Position numbers and translations under genes: made by a program. A DNA stretch of 53,714 nt, from positions 1 to 53,714 of IMG/VR virus record IMGVR_UViG_3300020465_000886; one strand, 5' to 3'. The stretch comes from a virus. This document shows, piece by piece, positions 31,476-39,800 of this stretch (position 1 is its first letter; each line of letters starts with the position of its first letter). The notes under the pieces were generated by a model. That model had not been told where the DNA came from and searched no databases. It saw nothing but the letters and a program-made list of their open reading frames with translations.

Positions 31476-32210
31476 TTATTTGAATTCAACACTATTAAGA
31501 ACCAAACCGTCATTGTCAAGAACTACGCCTGAAACAAATCCACCTTTACCTGCACCTGTGTCTGTGAAGTAAACTGTACCACCTTGGTCATTAGTTGATT
31601 CAACTATTTGATTAATGTTACTTTCAAAAGCAGGTACTTCATGAAAAGGACTTCTATCATGTCCAACAATTACTGTCTTATCTGCAGGAATAGAATCAAC
31701 CCAAGCATAAGTTCTAGCAGGATATTGTTGTCCATTCCATTCAACAAATGGCTTAGACTTATCTATCTCTCCATACAACCTTGCTCTTTCATGCTTCTTA
31801 ACATCTACATCATCAGTCCAATATGAAGAAGTAAATGCACCATGGGTAATATGAGTATCACCTATAACCAATAAAGGTAACATGTTCTCATAGATGCTTT
31901 TAAACATATCGGAAACTTTGTTGTGCTTCAATGCTTCTATAGTAGAAACCATACCATGTGAAATAGTCACATCATTACCTAACAAGTATCTGTTAATCTT
32001 GTTATCATGATTACCTTCTATAAAAATAGCATTATGATTGTTCATCAAATTGTATGCCATGTGGATTGTTTCTGCTGGATTAGGACCATAGTCAACTAAG
32101 TCTCCAACAAATACCATTCTGAGTTCATTGTGCAAGGCATAGTCAATAGCATGTCCTAACAAGTGTGACTCGTTGTGTACATCTCCAATAATGATATAGC
32201 CTTTGTGCAT
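31476..32210 (-). CDS. Calcineurin-like metallophosphoesterase
   Basis: 244 residues from ATG at 32210, placed by an AGGAG six nt upstream. IIGDVHNE, VFVGDLVDYG, EGNHDNK and later VIGDTHITHG and VIVGHDRS supply the two-metal site of PPP-type phosphoesterases (PrpE/ApaH-like). Could act on phosphoproteins, diadenosine polyphosphates or nucleotides. Single gene behind its own early promoter. Confidence 0.85.
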   Translation of the reverse strand: MHKGYIIIGDVHNESHLLGHAIDYALHNELRMVFVGDLVDYGPNPAETIHMAYNLMNNHNAIFIEGNHDNKINRYLLGNDVTISHGMVSTIEALKHNKVSDMFKSIYENMLPLLVIGDTHITHGAFTSSYWTDDVDVKKHERARLYGEIDKSKPFVEWNGQQYPARTYAWVDSIPADKTVIVGHDRSPFHEVPAFESNINQIVESTNDQGGTVYFTDTGAGKGGFVSGVVLDNDGLVLNSVEFK

Positions 32211-32234
32211 CAAATACTCCTACAGTATCTATAT

Positions 32235-32262
32235 ATTATAGCACCAAACGGGCCAAAGTCAA
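32235..32262 (-). promoter_or_regulatory. Sigma70-like early promoter
   Basis: TTGACT (32257-32262), 16 bp, TATAAT (32235-32240), A-rich upstream. Confidence 0.8.
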
Positions 32263-32324
32263 CCTATTTTTCTGGTCAATTTGCCCTATTAAAACGTGTT
32301 TTAACTGTGGTACTAGTGTGTAGT

Positions 32325-32367
32325 TGAGCGTCTAATTCGTGCTTATATGACGTCTATGAGCGTCTAA
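32325..32367. repeat. Short direct repeats upstream of an early promoter
   Basis: TGAGCGTCTAA occurs at 32325-32335 and 32357-32367, with a partial copy (TGACGTCTA) at 32348-32356. The set lies in the non-coding space 32263-32375, about 63 bp beyond the -35 of the promoter at 32235. It could be an operator or part of the 3' end of the upstream transcript. Confidence 0.5.
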
Positions 32368-32375
32368 AACACCAA

Positions 32376-32666
32376 TTATTTGAACTCTTCTTGGATATTT
32401 ATCGTGTTTACAGGAGGTGCTTCTGCTAAAGGTGTATCCAAGTGTGCATGGATTCTAGCAATATCTTCCGTTGATTCAAAGTAAATTATCCATTGATTGC
32501 CCATGTCTTTAATAACACAATACTGTCCTAATGAATTATCATACAACCATTCACAAATATCAAAATCATCAGTAACAAATTTGTTACTAATCATATGTGC
32601 AAATTTATCTGTACCTGCTAATGCAGTGAATTCAGATTCAGTAAGTTTATTAAATCGTTTGAACAT
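32376..32666 (-). CDS. Hypothetical phage protein
   Basis: 96 residues, soluble, acidic, alpha/beta; FESTEDIARIHAHLDTPL near the end. The ATG overlaps the stop of the VWA gene (TAATG). No family. Confidence 0.65.
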   Translation of the reverse strand: MFKRFNKLTESEFTALAGTDKFAHMISNKFVTDDFDICEWLYDNSLGQYCVIKDMGNQWIIYFESTEDIARIHAHLDTPLAEAPPVNTINIQEEFK

Positions 32667-34012
32667 TATTCATCTCCAGGCTTTCTATCATATTGTACGG
32701 TTGTACCGAAAGGTGCAACAGGTGACCTTCCACCATACCCACCACCGTGAACAATAAACAAAGTATCACAGTAGTTTTCATCTCCCCAACTATCCCAAGG
32801 ATAACCATCTGTAAACATAACAAACTTCTTAGGCTGTATGCCTTGTTCTTTCATGTAATCGAAACAACAATCAAAGTCAGTACCACCGCCACCAGCAGGT
32901 TCGTAGTCTAAGAACTCGTCCATGTTGTGTTCAGTAAACTCTTGTGGATTATGAACTTCAGTATCAAAACAGAACAAGTGTATTTTAAAGTCTGTGTATT
33001 GATCCATAATACCTTTTGTTTCTGTTAAGATATCAATCAACATAGGATCACTCATTGAACCTGATGTATCAATAGCCATTGCAATATCAATTGTGTTCTC
33101 TCTGTCCATACCAGGCAAGTAGTAACCTTCGTCTCTACCTTTCCTGCTTGGAGTAGACATTGTGTAATCACTCTTAAAAGTTGATTGTATTTCTTGTGGC
33201 AACAACTCTCTCCAACTTAACTGTGGATTAGTCATTTGGTCAACTAGGCGTTTAACACCACTTGGTAAGTTACCAGCACCAGCCGACTTAGCCGCCTGGA
33301 TAGTTGCGTTCTTAAAGTTCTGCTGAATCTCTTTCTTTTCTTCAGCAGTATATCTTACTGGACCTTTGCTACCATCATTATCATCTTCTGTATTGCCTTC
33401 AGGTCCATTACCATCAGCATCATCATCACTAGTGTCCATATCAATATGAACATCTAATGTAGACTGTTGAAATACTCTACCTTCCTCTTCAGCCTGTTTG
33501 AACAAGTCATCATAAACTTCTTCAGACATCCATCCACGATATTTGTAATCGTGTAGTATTTCAACAAGTGTAATTCTGTCACCTACATTTTGTTCAATCA
33601 AATCACTATTAACAACATAGTCATTTGCAAAGTTCCAAAGCATAGGATCTCTATCTCCCCTACGACCAAAGTGGTCATAAACACAATGCTCTACTTCATG
33701 TCCCCAAAGGAAAACTAACTCGCCCTGCTTAAGAGCATCTACGAAATGTCTATTGTAATAAAAGTATTTGCCATCAGTTGCGGCAGTTGGGCACCAGTCA
33801 GTTGCGTCTTTCATTTCTAAACGACAAGCAAGGTTACCATAGAAAGGACAGTTTAGTAGCATAGAAATTCTAGCACTAATAAGACGGTCTTCAATTTCTT
33901 GTTTAGTCTTAGTAGTTTCTGGAATAGTATCTAGAGCCTTATGAGCAGTATCCTTTGGATTACTAGACTGCTTAGGATTCTTTACTGCCTGTTCTAAAAT
34001 GTTTTCTTTCAC
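32666..34012 (-). CDS. Metallopeptidase-like plus VWA domain protein (partner of MoxR-type ATPase)
   Basis: 448 residues from a GTG at 34012 with AGGAG nine nt upstream. The N-terminal domain has HEVEH (105-109) in a FLWGHEVEHCVYDH helix, a HExxH-type metal site as in DUF2201-like proteins. A linker of Asp/Gly/Asn (190-215) leads to a C-terminal VWA-like domain with the MIDAS motif DTSGSMS (315-321). VWA proteins paired with MoxR/CobS-type ATPases insert metals or remodel complexes; the ATPase gene lies just upstream. The target is unknown. Confidence 0.8.
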   Translation of the reverse strand: MKENILEQAVKNPKQSSNPKDTAHKALDTIPETTKTKQEIEDRLISARISMLLNCPFYGNLACRLEMKDATDWCPTAATDGKYFYYNRHFVDALKQGELVFLWGHEVEHCVYDHFGRRGDRDPMLWNFANDYVVNSDLIEQNVGDRITLVEILHDYKYRGWMSEEVYDDLFKQAEEEGRVFQQSTLDVHIDMDTSDDDADGNGPEGNTEDDNDGSKGPVRYTAEEKKEIQQNFKNATIQAAKSAGAGNLPSGVKRLVDQMTNPQLSWRELLPQEIQSTFKSDYTMSTPSRKGRDEGYYLPGMDRENTIDIAMAIDTSGSMSDPMLIDILTETKGIMDQYTDFKIHLFCFDTEVHNPQEFTEHNMDEFLDYEPAGGGGTDFDCCFDYMKEQGIQPKKFVMFTDGYPWDSWGDENYCDTLFIVHGGGYGGRSPVAPFGTTVQYDRKPGDE

Positions 34013-34040
34013 GTTGTCATACTCCTTACAATATACTTAT

Positions 34041-34068
34041 ATTATACTTCTTTTACGGGCAAAGTCAA
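34041..34068 (-). promoter_or_regulatory. Sigma70-like early promoter of the VWA gene
   Basis: TTGACT (34063-34068), 16 bp, TATAAT (34041-34046), with an A7 tract directly upstream of GGTTGACT. Confidence 0.8.
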
Positions 34069-34113
34069 CCTTTTTTTCTGGCATATTTACATAAATATTA
34101 CTATGCAATAGCC

Positions 34114-34139
34114 AAAAAAAACCCCCTCCGAAGAGGGGG
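34114..34139 (-). terminator. Strong intrinsic terminator (UUCG loop)
   Basis: Minus-strand stem CCCCCTC / GAGGGGG (7 bp) with TTCG loop, followed by eight T. It ends the ATPase transcript and separates it from the promoter at 34041. Confidence 0.9.
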
Positions 34140-34140
34140 A

Positions 34141-34215
34141 AAAACTGTTGTCGTCGTAGGTTGTAGGAGTAACGATGTGCCTTTTTATAAAGGCAGGATA
34201 CAACAACGGTTTTTA
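34141..34215 (-). ncRNA. Candidate structured RNA in the ATPase 3' region
   Basis: Between the ATPase stop and the terminator lie about 90 nt with no ORF of note. Minus-strand GTTGTTGT can pair with ACGACGAC (8 pairs, two G-U) around an inner hairpin GCCTTT / AAAGGC. The outer and inner stems plus the terminator would make a compact small RNA released by processing. Not a tRNA. Tentative. Confidence 0.35.
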
Positions 34216-34230
34216 ACTGTTTGAAGTAAC

Positions 34231-35325
34231 CTATTCAGTTGGGAATAGGTACTTCCAATACTTCTCCTTGAACTCTTTCTTACCAGCCAACTTACGAGGT
34301 TTAATATCTATATCGTGGTCAGCCAATACAGTCTTAGCAGAGTATATTACTAACTCAGGCTCAAAGTTCTGCATGATGAATTCAAAGAAGTAATCAACTC
34401 CTTCATCAAATGCTTCTTCACTTCCATTATCAGAAAGTTCTGCAAGTTCATAACACAATCCTATTGCAAATGAATATTGTGCAGACTTCTCTTTGATGTC
34501 TAACTTCTTAACTTTACCATTAAGAACATCTTCTGGATTAGGAAGTTTACTAGCAATCTTTCTGTGTTCACAGAACTTGATAGCCATTCCTTCACCAATA
34601 GCACCGGCAACTTCTGCCTTTTGCTGGAAGTCTGTGGCAGTATCAAAGCCTTCAGTGTTAAGAATCTCACTAACATAGTTCCAACTTCTTGGAGTAGCAA
34701 AAGCCTGACTAGATGTTTTAGGATCAAAGTCAAACAAGTCTGCTTTACTGTATGTAAGATAACCAATCACATCTTGGTGAACTTTGTTATTGGTTGCCCA
34801 AATGCTCCAATCTTCAAAGTTTACTTCCATATTGATGTGTCTGAATCTGTTTGCCAAAGGACTAGGCATTCTATAAGTAACACCTCGGTCAGTCTCCCTG
34901 TTACCTGCGGCAACAATTTTTACATTCTTAGGAAGAATGTATTGACCAATCCTTTTGTTCAATACTAATTGATAAGCCGCCGCCTGTACACTTGGTGGTG
35001 CAGAGTTCAACTCATCTAAGAATAAAACAATAGTGTCATGTGCATCTGCCATTTCCTGATTAGGAAGGTCGGCAGGTGGTGACCATTCCATTGCATTAGT
35101 TTCTGGATTACGGAACGGATAACCTCTAAGGTCGGTTGGTTCCATTAATGCTAGACGCAAATCTATCATGTAAGCATTACCTAACTCACCTGAATCAACA
35201 ATTTGCTGAACTAGTTCTGATTTACCAATTCCAGGAGCACCCCATATAAAAATAGGTCGCTCTGCCTTCATTGCTCTTAGAACGATGTCATTTGTATCGT
35301 TCGGTCTAACTTGTAGTGTGTCCAT
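34231..35325 (-). CDS. MoxR/CobS-like AAA+ ATPase
   Basis: 364 residues. Walker A GAPGIGKS (29-36), Walker B IVLFLDELNSAPPS, sensor 1 AAGNRETDRG. LxxxEPTDLRGYP and the PSPLANRF arginine-finger region mark the MoxR/CobS clade. Such ATPases work with VWA proteins to insert metals or to remodel enzymes; marine T4-like phages often carry a CobS-like gene. GGAG lies six nt before the ATG. The next gene on the strand is the metallopeptidase-VWA protein. Confidence 0.85.
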   Translation of the reverse strand: MDTLQVRPNDTNDIVLRAMKAERPIFIWGAPGIGKSELVQQIVDSGELGNAYMIDLRLALMEPTDLRGYPFRNPETNAMEWSPPADLPNQEMADAHDTIVLFLDELNSAPPSVQAAAYQLVLNKRIGQYILPKNVKIVAAGNRETDRGVTYRMPSPLANRFRHINMEVNFEDWSIWATNNKVHQDVIGYLTYSKADLFDFDPKTSSQAFATPRSWNYVSEILNTEGFDTATDFQQKAEVAGAIGEGMAIKFCEHRKIASKLPNPEDVLNGKVKKLDIKEKSAQYSFAIGLCYELAELSDNGSEEAFDEGVDYFFEFIMQNFEPELVIYSAKTVLADHDIDIKPRKLAGKKEFKEKYWKYLFPTE

Positions 35326-35357
35326 ATATTACTCCGTTTTATTAACCTACATATACT

Positions 35358-35385
35358 ATTATACGTCTTTACTCCTTAAAGTCAA
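35358..35385 (-). promoter_or_regulatory. Sigma70-like early promoter of the MoxR-like gene
   Basis: TTGACT (35380-35385), 16 bp, TATAAT (35358-35363), overlapping the end of the preceding gene. Confidence 0.8.
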
Positions 35386-35779
35386 CCTTTTTTTGCATCT
35401 CAATGAATATTTTTTGCATGTTTTTTGAGAGCCACTCTAAGTCTTTGATTTGTAAAGAACTTTCCATTTTAAACATGTTTCTTTCTATGTATTTTAAGTA
35501 TTCAAACGTCTTATCTACTAAGGTTTCTGCCTTAAACATACGTTCATCTAACTCTTCTGGAGTAAAAGTATCCAACAATTCCCAGCCGGTATCCTCAGGC
35601 AAAGGGTGTTTTTCTTTTATAAACTGCTCAAAGTCTCTTAATTGTTCTGATGTTAGTTTACCTGTAAGGTCTTCTATTAGGTCAGGTATTAATTCACTAA
35701 TGTGTTTTGGTCTGCTTGGAAAAGGAATTACATTATCAGGCGTCTTATCGTCGCCGTCCTTACCGTTATCTTTTGACAT
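35369..35779 (-). CDS. Hypothetical phage protein
   Basis: 136 residues, charged, helix-rich, with a short IPFPSRP segment near the N-terminus. Coupled to the upstream exported protein by TAATG-like overlap. Possibly a scaffold or coiled-coil partner; not recognised. Confidence 0.65.
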   Translation of the reverse strand: MSKDNGKDGDDKTPDNVIPFPSRPKHISELIPDLIEDLTGKLTSEQLRDFEQFIKEKHPLPEDTGWELLDTFTPEELDERMFKAETLVDKTFEYLKYIERNMFKMESSLQIKDLEWLSKNMQKIFIEMQKKVDFKE

Positions 35780-36297
35780 TAATTAATCCTGAATTGAACT
35801 TTAATCTTGTCTCCAACAGTTGGTTGGAAGTTTCTTTTTACTTGGTGTAAAGATCCGCCATATTCTACAGTAACTAAATAATAGTCCAAAACCTGTGTAA
35901 CATGGCTGGTCTTTACGGGGATTTCTCTGAACTCACAATTATATTTGTATTTGCCTTTGTGGCTTAAATCATTGCCTATTCTATTACCTAAAAGTCCTGC
36001 AATAATTCTAGCATTGTTATTTGCATCTAATTCATCTGCAATAGCAATACCTATTACTGAACCTATAAAGCCTCCATTAGAACCAAATATGCTGTCTGTA
36101 CCTCTTTCAAAGATACCATAATTATCTCTAGCACGTCTATCTTGACATACTTCTCTGTATTCGTTTGCAACACCATGTACTGTTTGATATTTAAGTACTG
36201 GTTGAACTCCAACTACTTCTGCATCTACTCTAATAAACGAAGAAGCATGGGCATTAAATGTAAAAATTAATGCAAATAATAAAAATAATTGTCTCAT
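35779..36297 (-). CDS. Exported glycine-zipper protein
   Basis: 172 residues. A signal peptide MRQLFLLFALIFTFNAHA is likely cut before SSFIRVDAE. Residues ~75-115 hold a glycine-zipper: GSNGGFIGSVIGIAIADEL and AGLLGNRIGND, typical of outer-membrane 17-kDa-antigen-like proteins of proteobacteria. An early promoter (36329) precedes it, so it may alter the host envelope early, for instance to block other phages. It was probably taken from a host gene. Confidence 0.7.
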   Translation of the reverse strand: MRQLFLLFALIFTFNAHASSFIRVDAEVVGVQPVLKYQTVHGVANEYREVCQDRRARDNYGIFERGTDSIFGSNGGFIGSVIGIAIADELDANNNARIIAGLLGNRIGNDLSHKGKYKYNCEFREIPVKTSHVTQVLDYYLVTVEYGGSLHQVKRNFQPTVGDKIKVQFRIN

Positions 36298-36328
36298 ATT
36301 GACTCCTTTTTTTATAGCCTTATATTAT

Positions 36329-36357
36329 ATATTACATGTTTTAGAGGTACATGTCAA
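36329..36357 (-). promoter_or_regulatory. Sigma70-like promoter of the glycine-zipper gene
   Basis: TTGACA (36352-36357), 17 bp, TAATAT (36329-36334). The -10 is weaker than in the other copies. Confidence 0.6.
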
Positions 36358-36370
36358 CCTTTTTCGACCC

Positions 36371-36394
36371 AAAAAAAAGCACACCGAAGTGTGC
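36371..36394 (-). terminator. Intrinsic terminator (UUCG loop)
   Basis: Stem GCACAC / GTGTGC with TTCG loop on the minus strand, then eight T. Ends the transcript of the virion gene 36417-36761. The plus strand would also give a T-run, so it may work in both directions. Confidence 0.85.
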
Positions 36395-36416
36395 TTTTTC
36401 TTAATTTTTAATAAAA

Positions 36417-36761
36417 TTATGCACCTACGGCAATTGATAATGTTTGAGCAGTAGCAGTTGTACCACTTAAATCTACACCATCAACTGTACCTAAAGCCTG
36501 GATTCTTCCTTGAAGACCAGAATCTAACTCACCTTCAATAATGAAAGTTTGTTCTGTGTTAGAGTTAGATAGAGGACCAGCCGCTAAAATTACTCTTGAT
36601 TCTTGAATTGCTTGAAGAACGGCTTGTTGGGCACCGCTAGGTCCTGCACTACCGTCGATAGCAACAATGTAGTCTAGTGAAAAGATAGAAACATCTTTAC
36701 CAATAACTTCTGATGCTGAACCTGTAGTAGTTGCACTTGGGTTTGCTTTTGAAATAGCCAT
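36417..36761 (-). CDS. Probable small virion protein
   Basis: 114 residues, Ala/Ser/Gly/Thr-rich, beta-prone (MAISKANPSATTTGSASEV). AGGAG at the end of a palindrome forms its ribosome site. Own late promoter and own terminator, so a highly made single-gene transcript. Likely a decoration or fibre-associated protein; family not recognised. Confidence 0.65.
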   Translation of the reverse strand: MAISKANPSATTTGSASEVIGKDVSIFSLDYIVAIDGSAGPSGAQQAVLQAIQESRVILAAGPLSNSNTEQTFIIEGELDSGLQGRIQALGTVDGVDLSGTTATAQTLSIAVGA

Positions 36762-36769
36762 TTATTTCT

Positions 36770-36796
36770 CCTAATATATTAGGACTCATATGAGTC
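36770..36796 (-). promoter_or_regulatory. Two perfect palindromes in a late leader, one covering the ribosome site
   Basis: CCTAATATATTAGG (36770-36783) ends in the AGG of the Shine-Dalgarno AGGAG, and GACTCATATGAGTC (36783-36796) abuts it. If folded in RNA, the first would hide the ribosome site. Confidence 0.5.
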
Positions 36797-36805
36797 TGTT
36801 GCTAT

Positions 36806-36813
36806 TATTTATA
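36806..36813 (-). promoter_or_regulatory. T4-type late promoter joined to a terminator
   Basis: Exact TATAAATA on the minus strand; its first T is adjacent to the T-tract of the terminator at 36813-36835, so end and start signals share bases. Confidence 0.75.
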
Positions 36814-36835
36814 AAAAAAGGAGGCCGAAGCCTCC
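36813..36835 (-). terminator. Intrinsic terminator after the large fibre-like gene
   Basis: Stem GGAGGC / GCCTCC with UUCG loop on the minus strand, then seven T running into TATAAATA. Terminates the transcript of 36870-40112. Confidence 0.85.
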
Positions 36836-36869
36836 CTTTTTCTAGTAATAAATTACTATCTAACTATTA

Positions 36870-39800
36870 TTATGTATTGTAAACATATTCAACAGTTACA
36901 GTTACAGCACCACTTGTGGCTACTGCCGCTGTAGAACCATCACTTTGTACTACGTCTAATTGTAGTGTAGTACCTGAAGTTAATGACTCCATACCTAAGT
37001 CAAGTACATAAGTACCTGTTACTGTAGGATCAGCCTGTGCCGCTGTTACATAAGTTGTTTCAGAACTCTCATTATCTGTAATTTTGAATCCATCAACAGA
37101 ACCACCTGCAAAAGCAGTTGTTACTTTTAATACTGCCTTATTGGCAAAGTAACTTCTACCTGATACACTTGGAATAGCACCAATTGTGAAAGTACTTGCA
37201 GAACTATTGGCTGTAATAGCCGCTCTTACAATACCATCATCTTGTGCTACTACTTGTGAATCGACATAAGCCTTAACAGATTGTTGGGTTGGTACTAATG
37301 TAGCACTATCTGAAGCCATGTTGTCTTCATCAACAAATGCTGTAATTGTAATGGCACCATCACTTAAACTTGCGTATGTGATAGTTCCTGCTTTTAAATT
37401 AGCATCTGTAAGAGTCAAGTCACCTGAACTTGCTCCTGTGGCTGTTGTGGTTGCAAGTTGTATTTGGTCTGCACTTTCGTCCCAACCAATGAATACATTG
37501 TTGTCGTCACCACGTTCAATAATAATACCAGCATCACCACTTGCTGAACCAGAGTTACCTGTTCCAAGTTCTATCAATTGGTCTTCAATTGTTGTGTTGG
37601 TTGCTGAATTAGTTACTGTTGTACCATTAACTGTAAGGTTACCTGCTAGTGTTAAGTCAGTTGCCGCAATGGTTGTTACGCCACTTAAAGCACCAGAGTT
37701 AATACTTGCTACACCATCTGTTACAGTTGTACCTGTTATAGTTGCCGCACTTACACCAGTTAGTCCACTTACTGTACTTGGTAAGCCAATTGTTGCTGTA
37801 TCAGTTGCTCCAACTGTTACCTCAATCTCATTAGCCGTACCTGCTATTGTAAGTGTATCACCACCTGCAACGGTTTGTGTATTAGAACCATCACTTAATG
37901 TGAATGATGTACTAATAGAAGCCGTTGTTGCCGCTGTTATACGACCTTGTGCGTCTACTGTTAGAACTGGTATTGCTGTTGCACTACCATAACTAGCGGC
38001 TGTTACCGCTGTGTTATCTAGTGTTACAGTAAGTGTGTTACCACTTCCTGCTGTACTAATACCTGTTCCACCTGCTATGTCTAATGTTTCTGAATCTAAA
38101 TCAATACTTAGAGCACCACCTGAGTCACCTTGGAAGTCAAGGTCACTAGCAGTCAATTGAGCATCAACGTATGCTTTAACTGATTGTTGAGTTGGAACCA
38201 ATGTAGCACTATCAGATGCCATATTGTCCTCATCAACAAATGCAGTAATAGTAATTGAGCCATCACTTAATGAACCATATTGTACTGTACCACTTGCTGT
38301 GATATTAGTAGCACCTGTAATAGCACCACTGTTAATACTTGCTGTTCCATCAGTTAATGTTGCACCAGTTACTGTTCCTGCTGTTGTTAATGCACCAGTT
38401 AAGCCAGTTAAGGCTCCACCAGTCATTGTTGCTGTTCCGTCTGTAATACTTCCACCTGTAATAGCACCACTGAATGTTGCCGCTACACCGCCAGTAATAC
38501 TACCGTCGGATAATGTTGCCGCACCGTCTGTGATTTGTCCAGCAGTTGTAAAGTTACCTGCTGTCATTGTGCCACTTACTGTAGGAGCATTTACTAAGCC
38601 AATTGTAATAGCATCGTTTGAAACCGTTGTTTCAATCTCATTACTAGTACCTGCAAAGTTTAATGTTCCACCAGTTGTGAATGTATCATTAGACCCACTG
38701 TCTGCTGATAGGGTGAATGAAGAACTAATTCCACTAATCTCTGTATCAACGTATGCTTTAATACTCTGTTGAGTAGCACCTGCTGTTGCTGAGTTAGAGT
38801 TCATATTATCTTCATCTAAGAATGCTGTAATAGTAGCACCACTGGCACCTGTAAATGATGTTGCCGTGATTGCCTGGGAGTTTATTGCTCCTGTTCTAAT
38901 TGCACTCTTTGTACCTGTAAAGGTATTTGAACTTTCTGTAGCATCTGCAATGAATACAAATTCACTTGCTGAATCATCATAACCAAAGAAACCTTTCTTT
39001 GCATTTGATCCGTCATGCCAATTAAATTTTATACCTCTATCTAAGTTGTCGTCAGATGAAATTCCTGGATCACCTATTTCAAAAATAGGATCATCAACTT
39101 GGACTGTTGTACTGTTTACTGTTGTTGTTGTACCGTTTACTGTAAGTGTTCCTGACACAACTGCGTCACCAGTAATTGTAACTGTGGATGATGTAATATC
39201 ATCTGAGTTCAATGTACCGGAAACAGTTAAGTCACCGCCTACAGTAACATCATCTGGTAATCCAATCTGTATTTGATTGTTTGTTACTGCTGTTTCAATT
39301 TCGTTTGAAGTACCTGCAAAAGTTAATGTGTCAGTTCCAACTGTTACTGTATCATTACTTCCACTGTCTGCCGCAATAGTCAATGCAGATGAAATACTGG
39401 CTGTACTTGCCGCTGTAATTCTACCTTTTGCATCTACTGTTATGACAGGAATCGCTGTACTTGAACCATAACTTGCCGCACTAACACCTGTACTATCAAG
39501 TGTAGTTGTTAATGTAATGTTCTGACTGCCATCAAATGCAGTTGCAGTTGCGTCTACATCACCGTCTATTGTTATTGTTCTAGCATTTGCTAATGCTGTT
39601 GCTGTTGAGGAATTACCTGTTACAGCACCAGTTAAGTTACCAGTAATTGTGCCAGATGCATTTATTGTTGTAAATGAACCTGCCGCCGCTGAGTTGCCAC
39701 CAATGACTGCGCCGTCAATAGCACCACCATCTATGTTTACTGAGTCACTTGCCTGAGTTGCGATTGTACCTAAACCAAGAGTTGTTCGAGCCGCTGATGC

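Noticed and set aside
32394-32402. CGATAAATA box at the end of 32376-32666
   Set aside because: It is about 180 nt from the next start, which already has a good sigma70-like promoter.
34009-34020. Three-codon upstream ORF (ATG ACA ACG TGA) overlapping the GTG start of the VWA gene
   Set aside because: The AGGAG is only one nt from this ATG, too close for use, but is nine nt from the GTG. It is more likely chance.
34141-34215. tRNA in the ATPase-VWA gap
   Set aside because: No T-loop or anticodon arm pattern could be found on either strand; treated as a possible other RNA.
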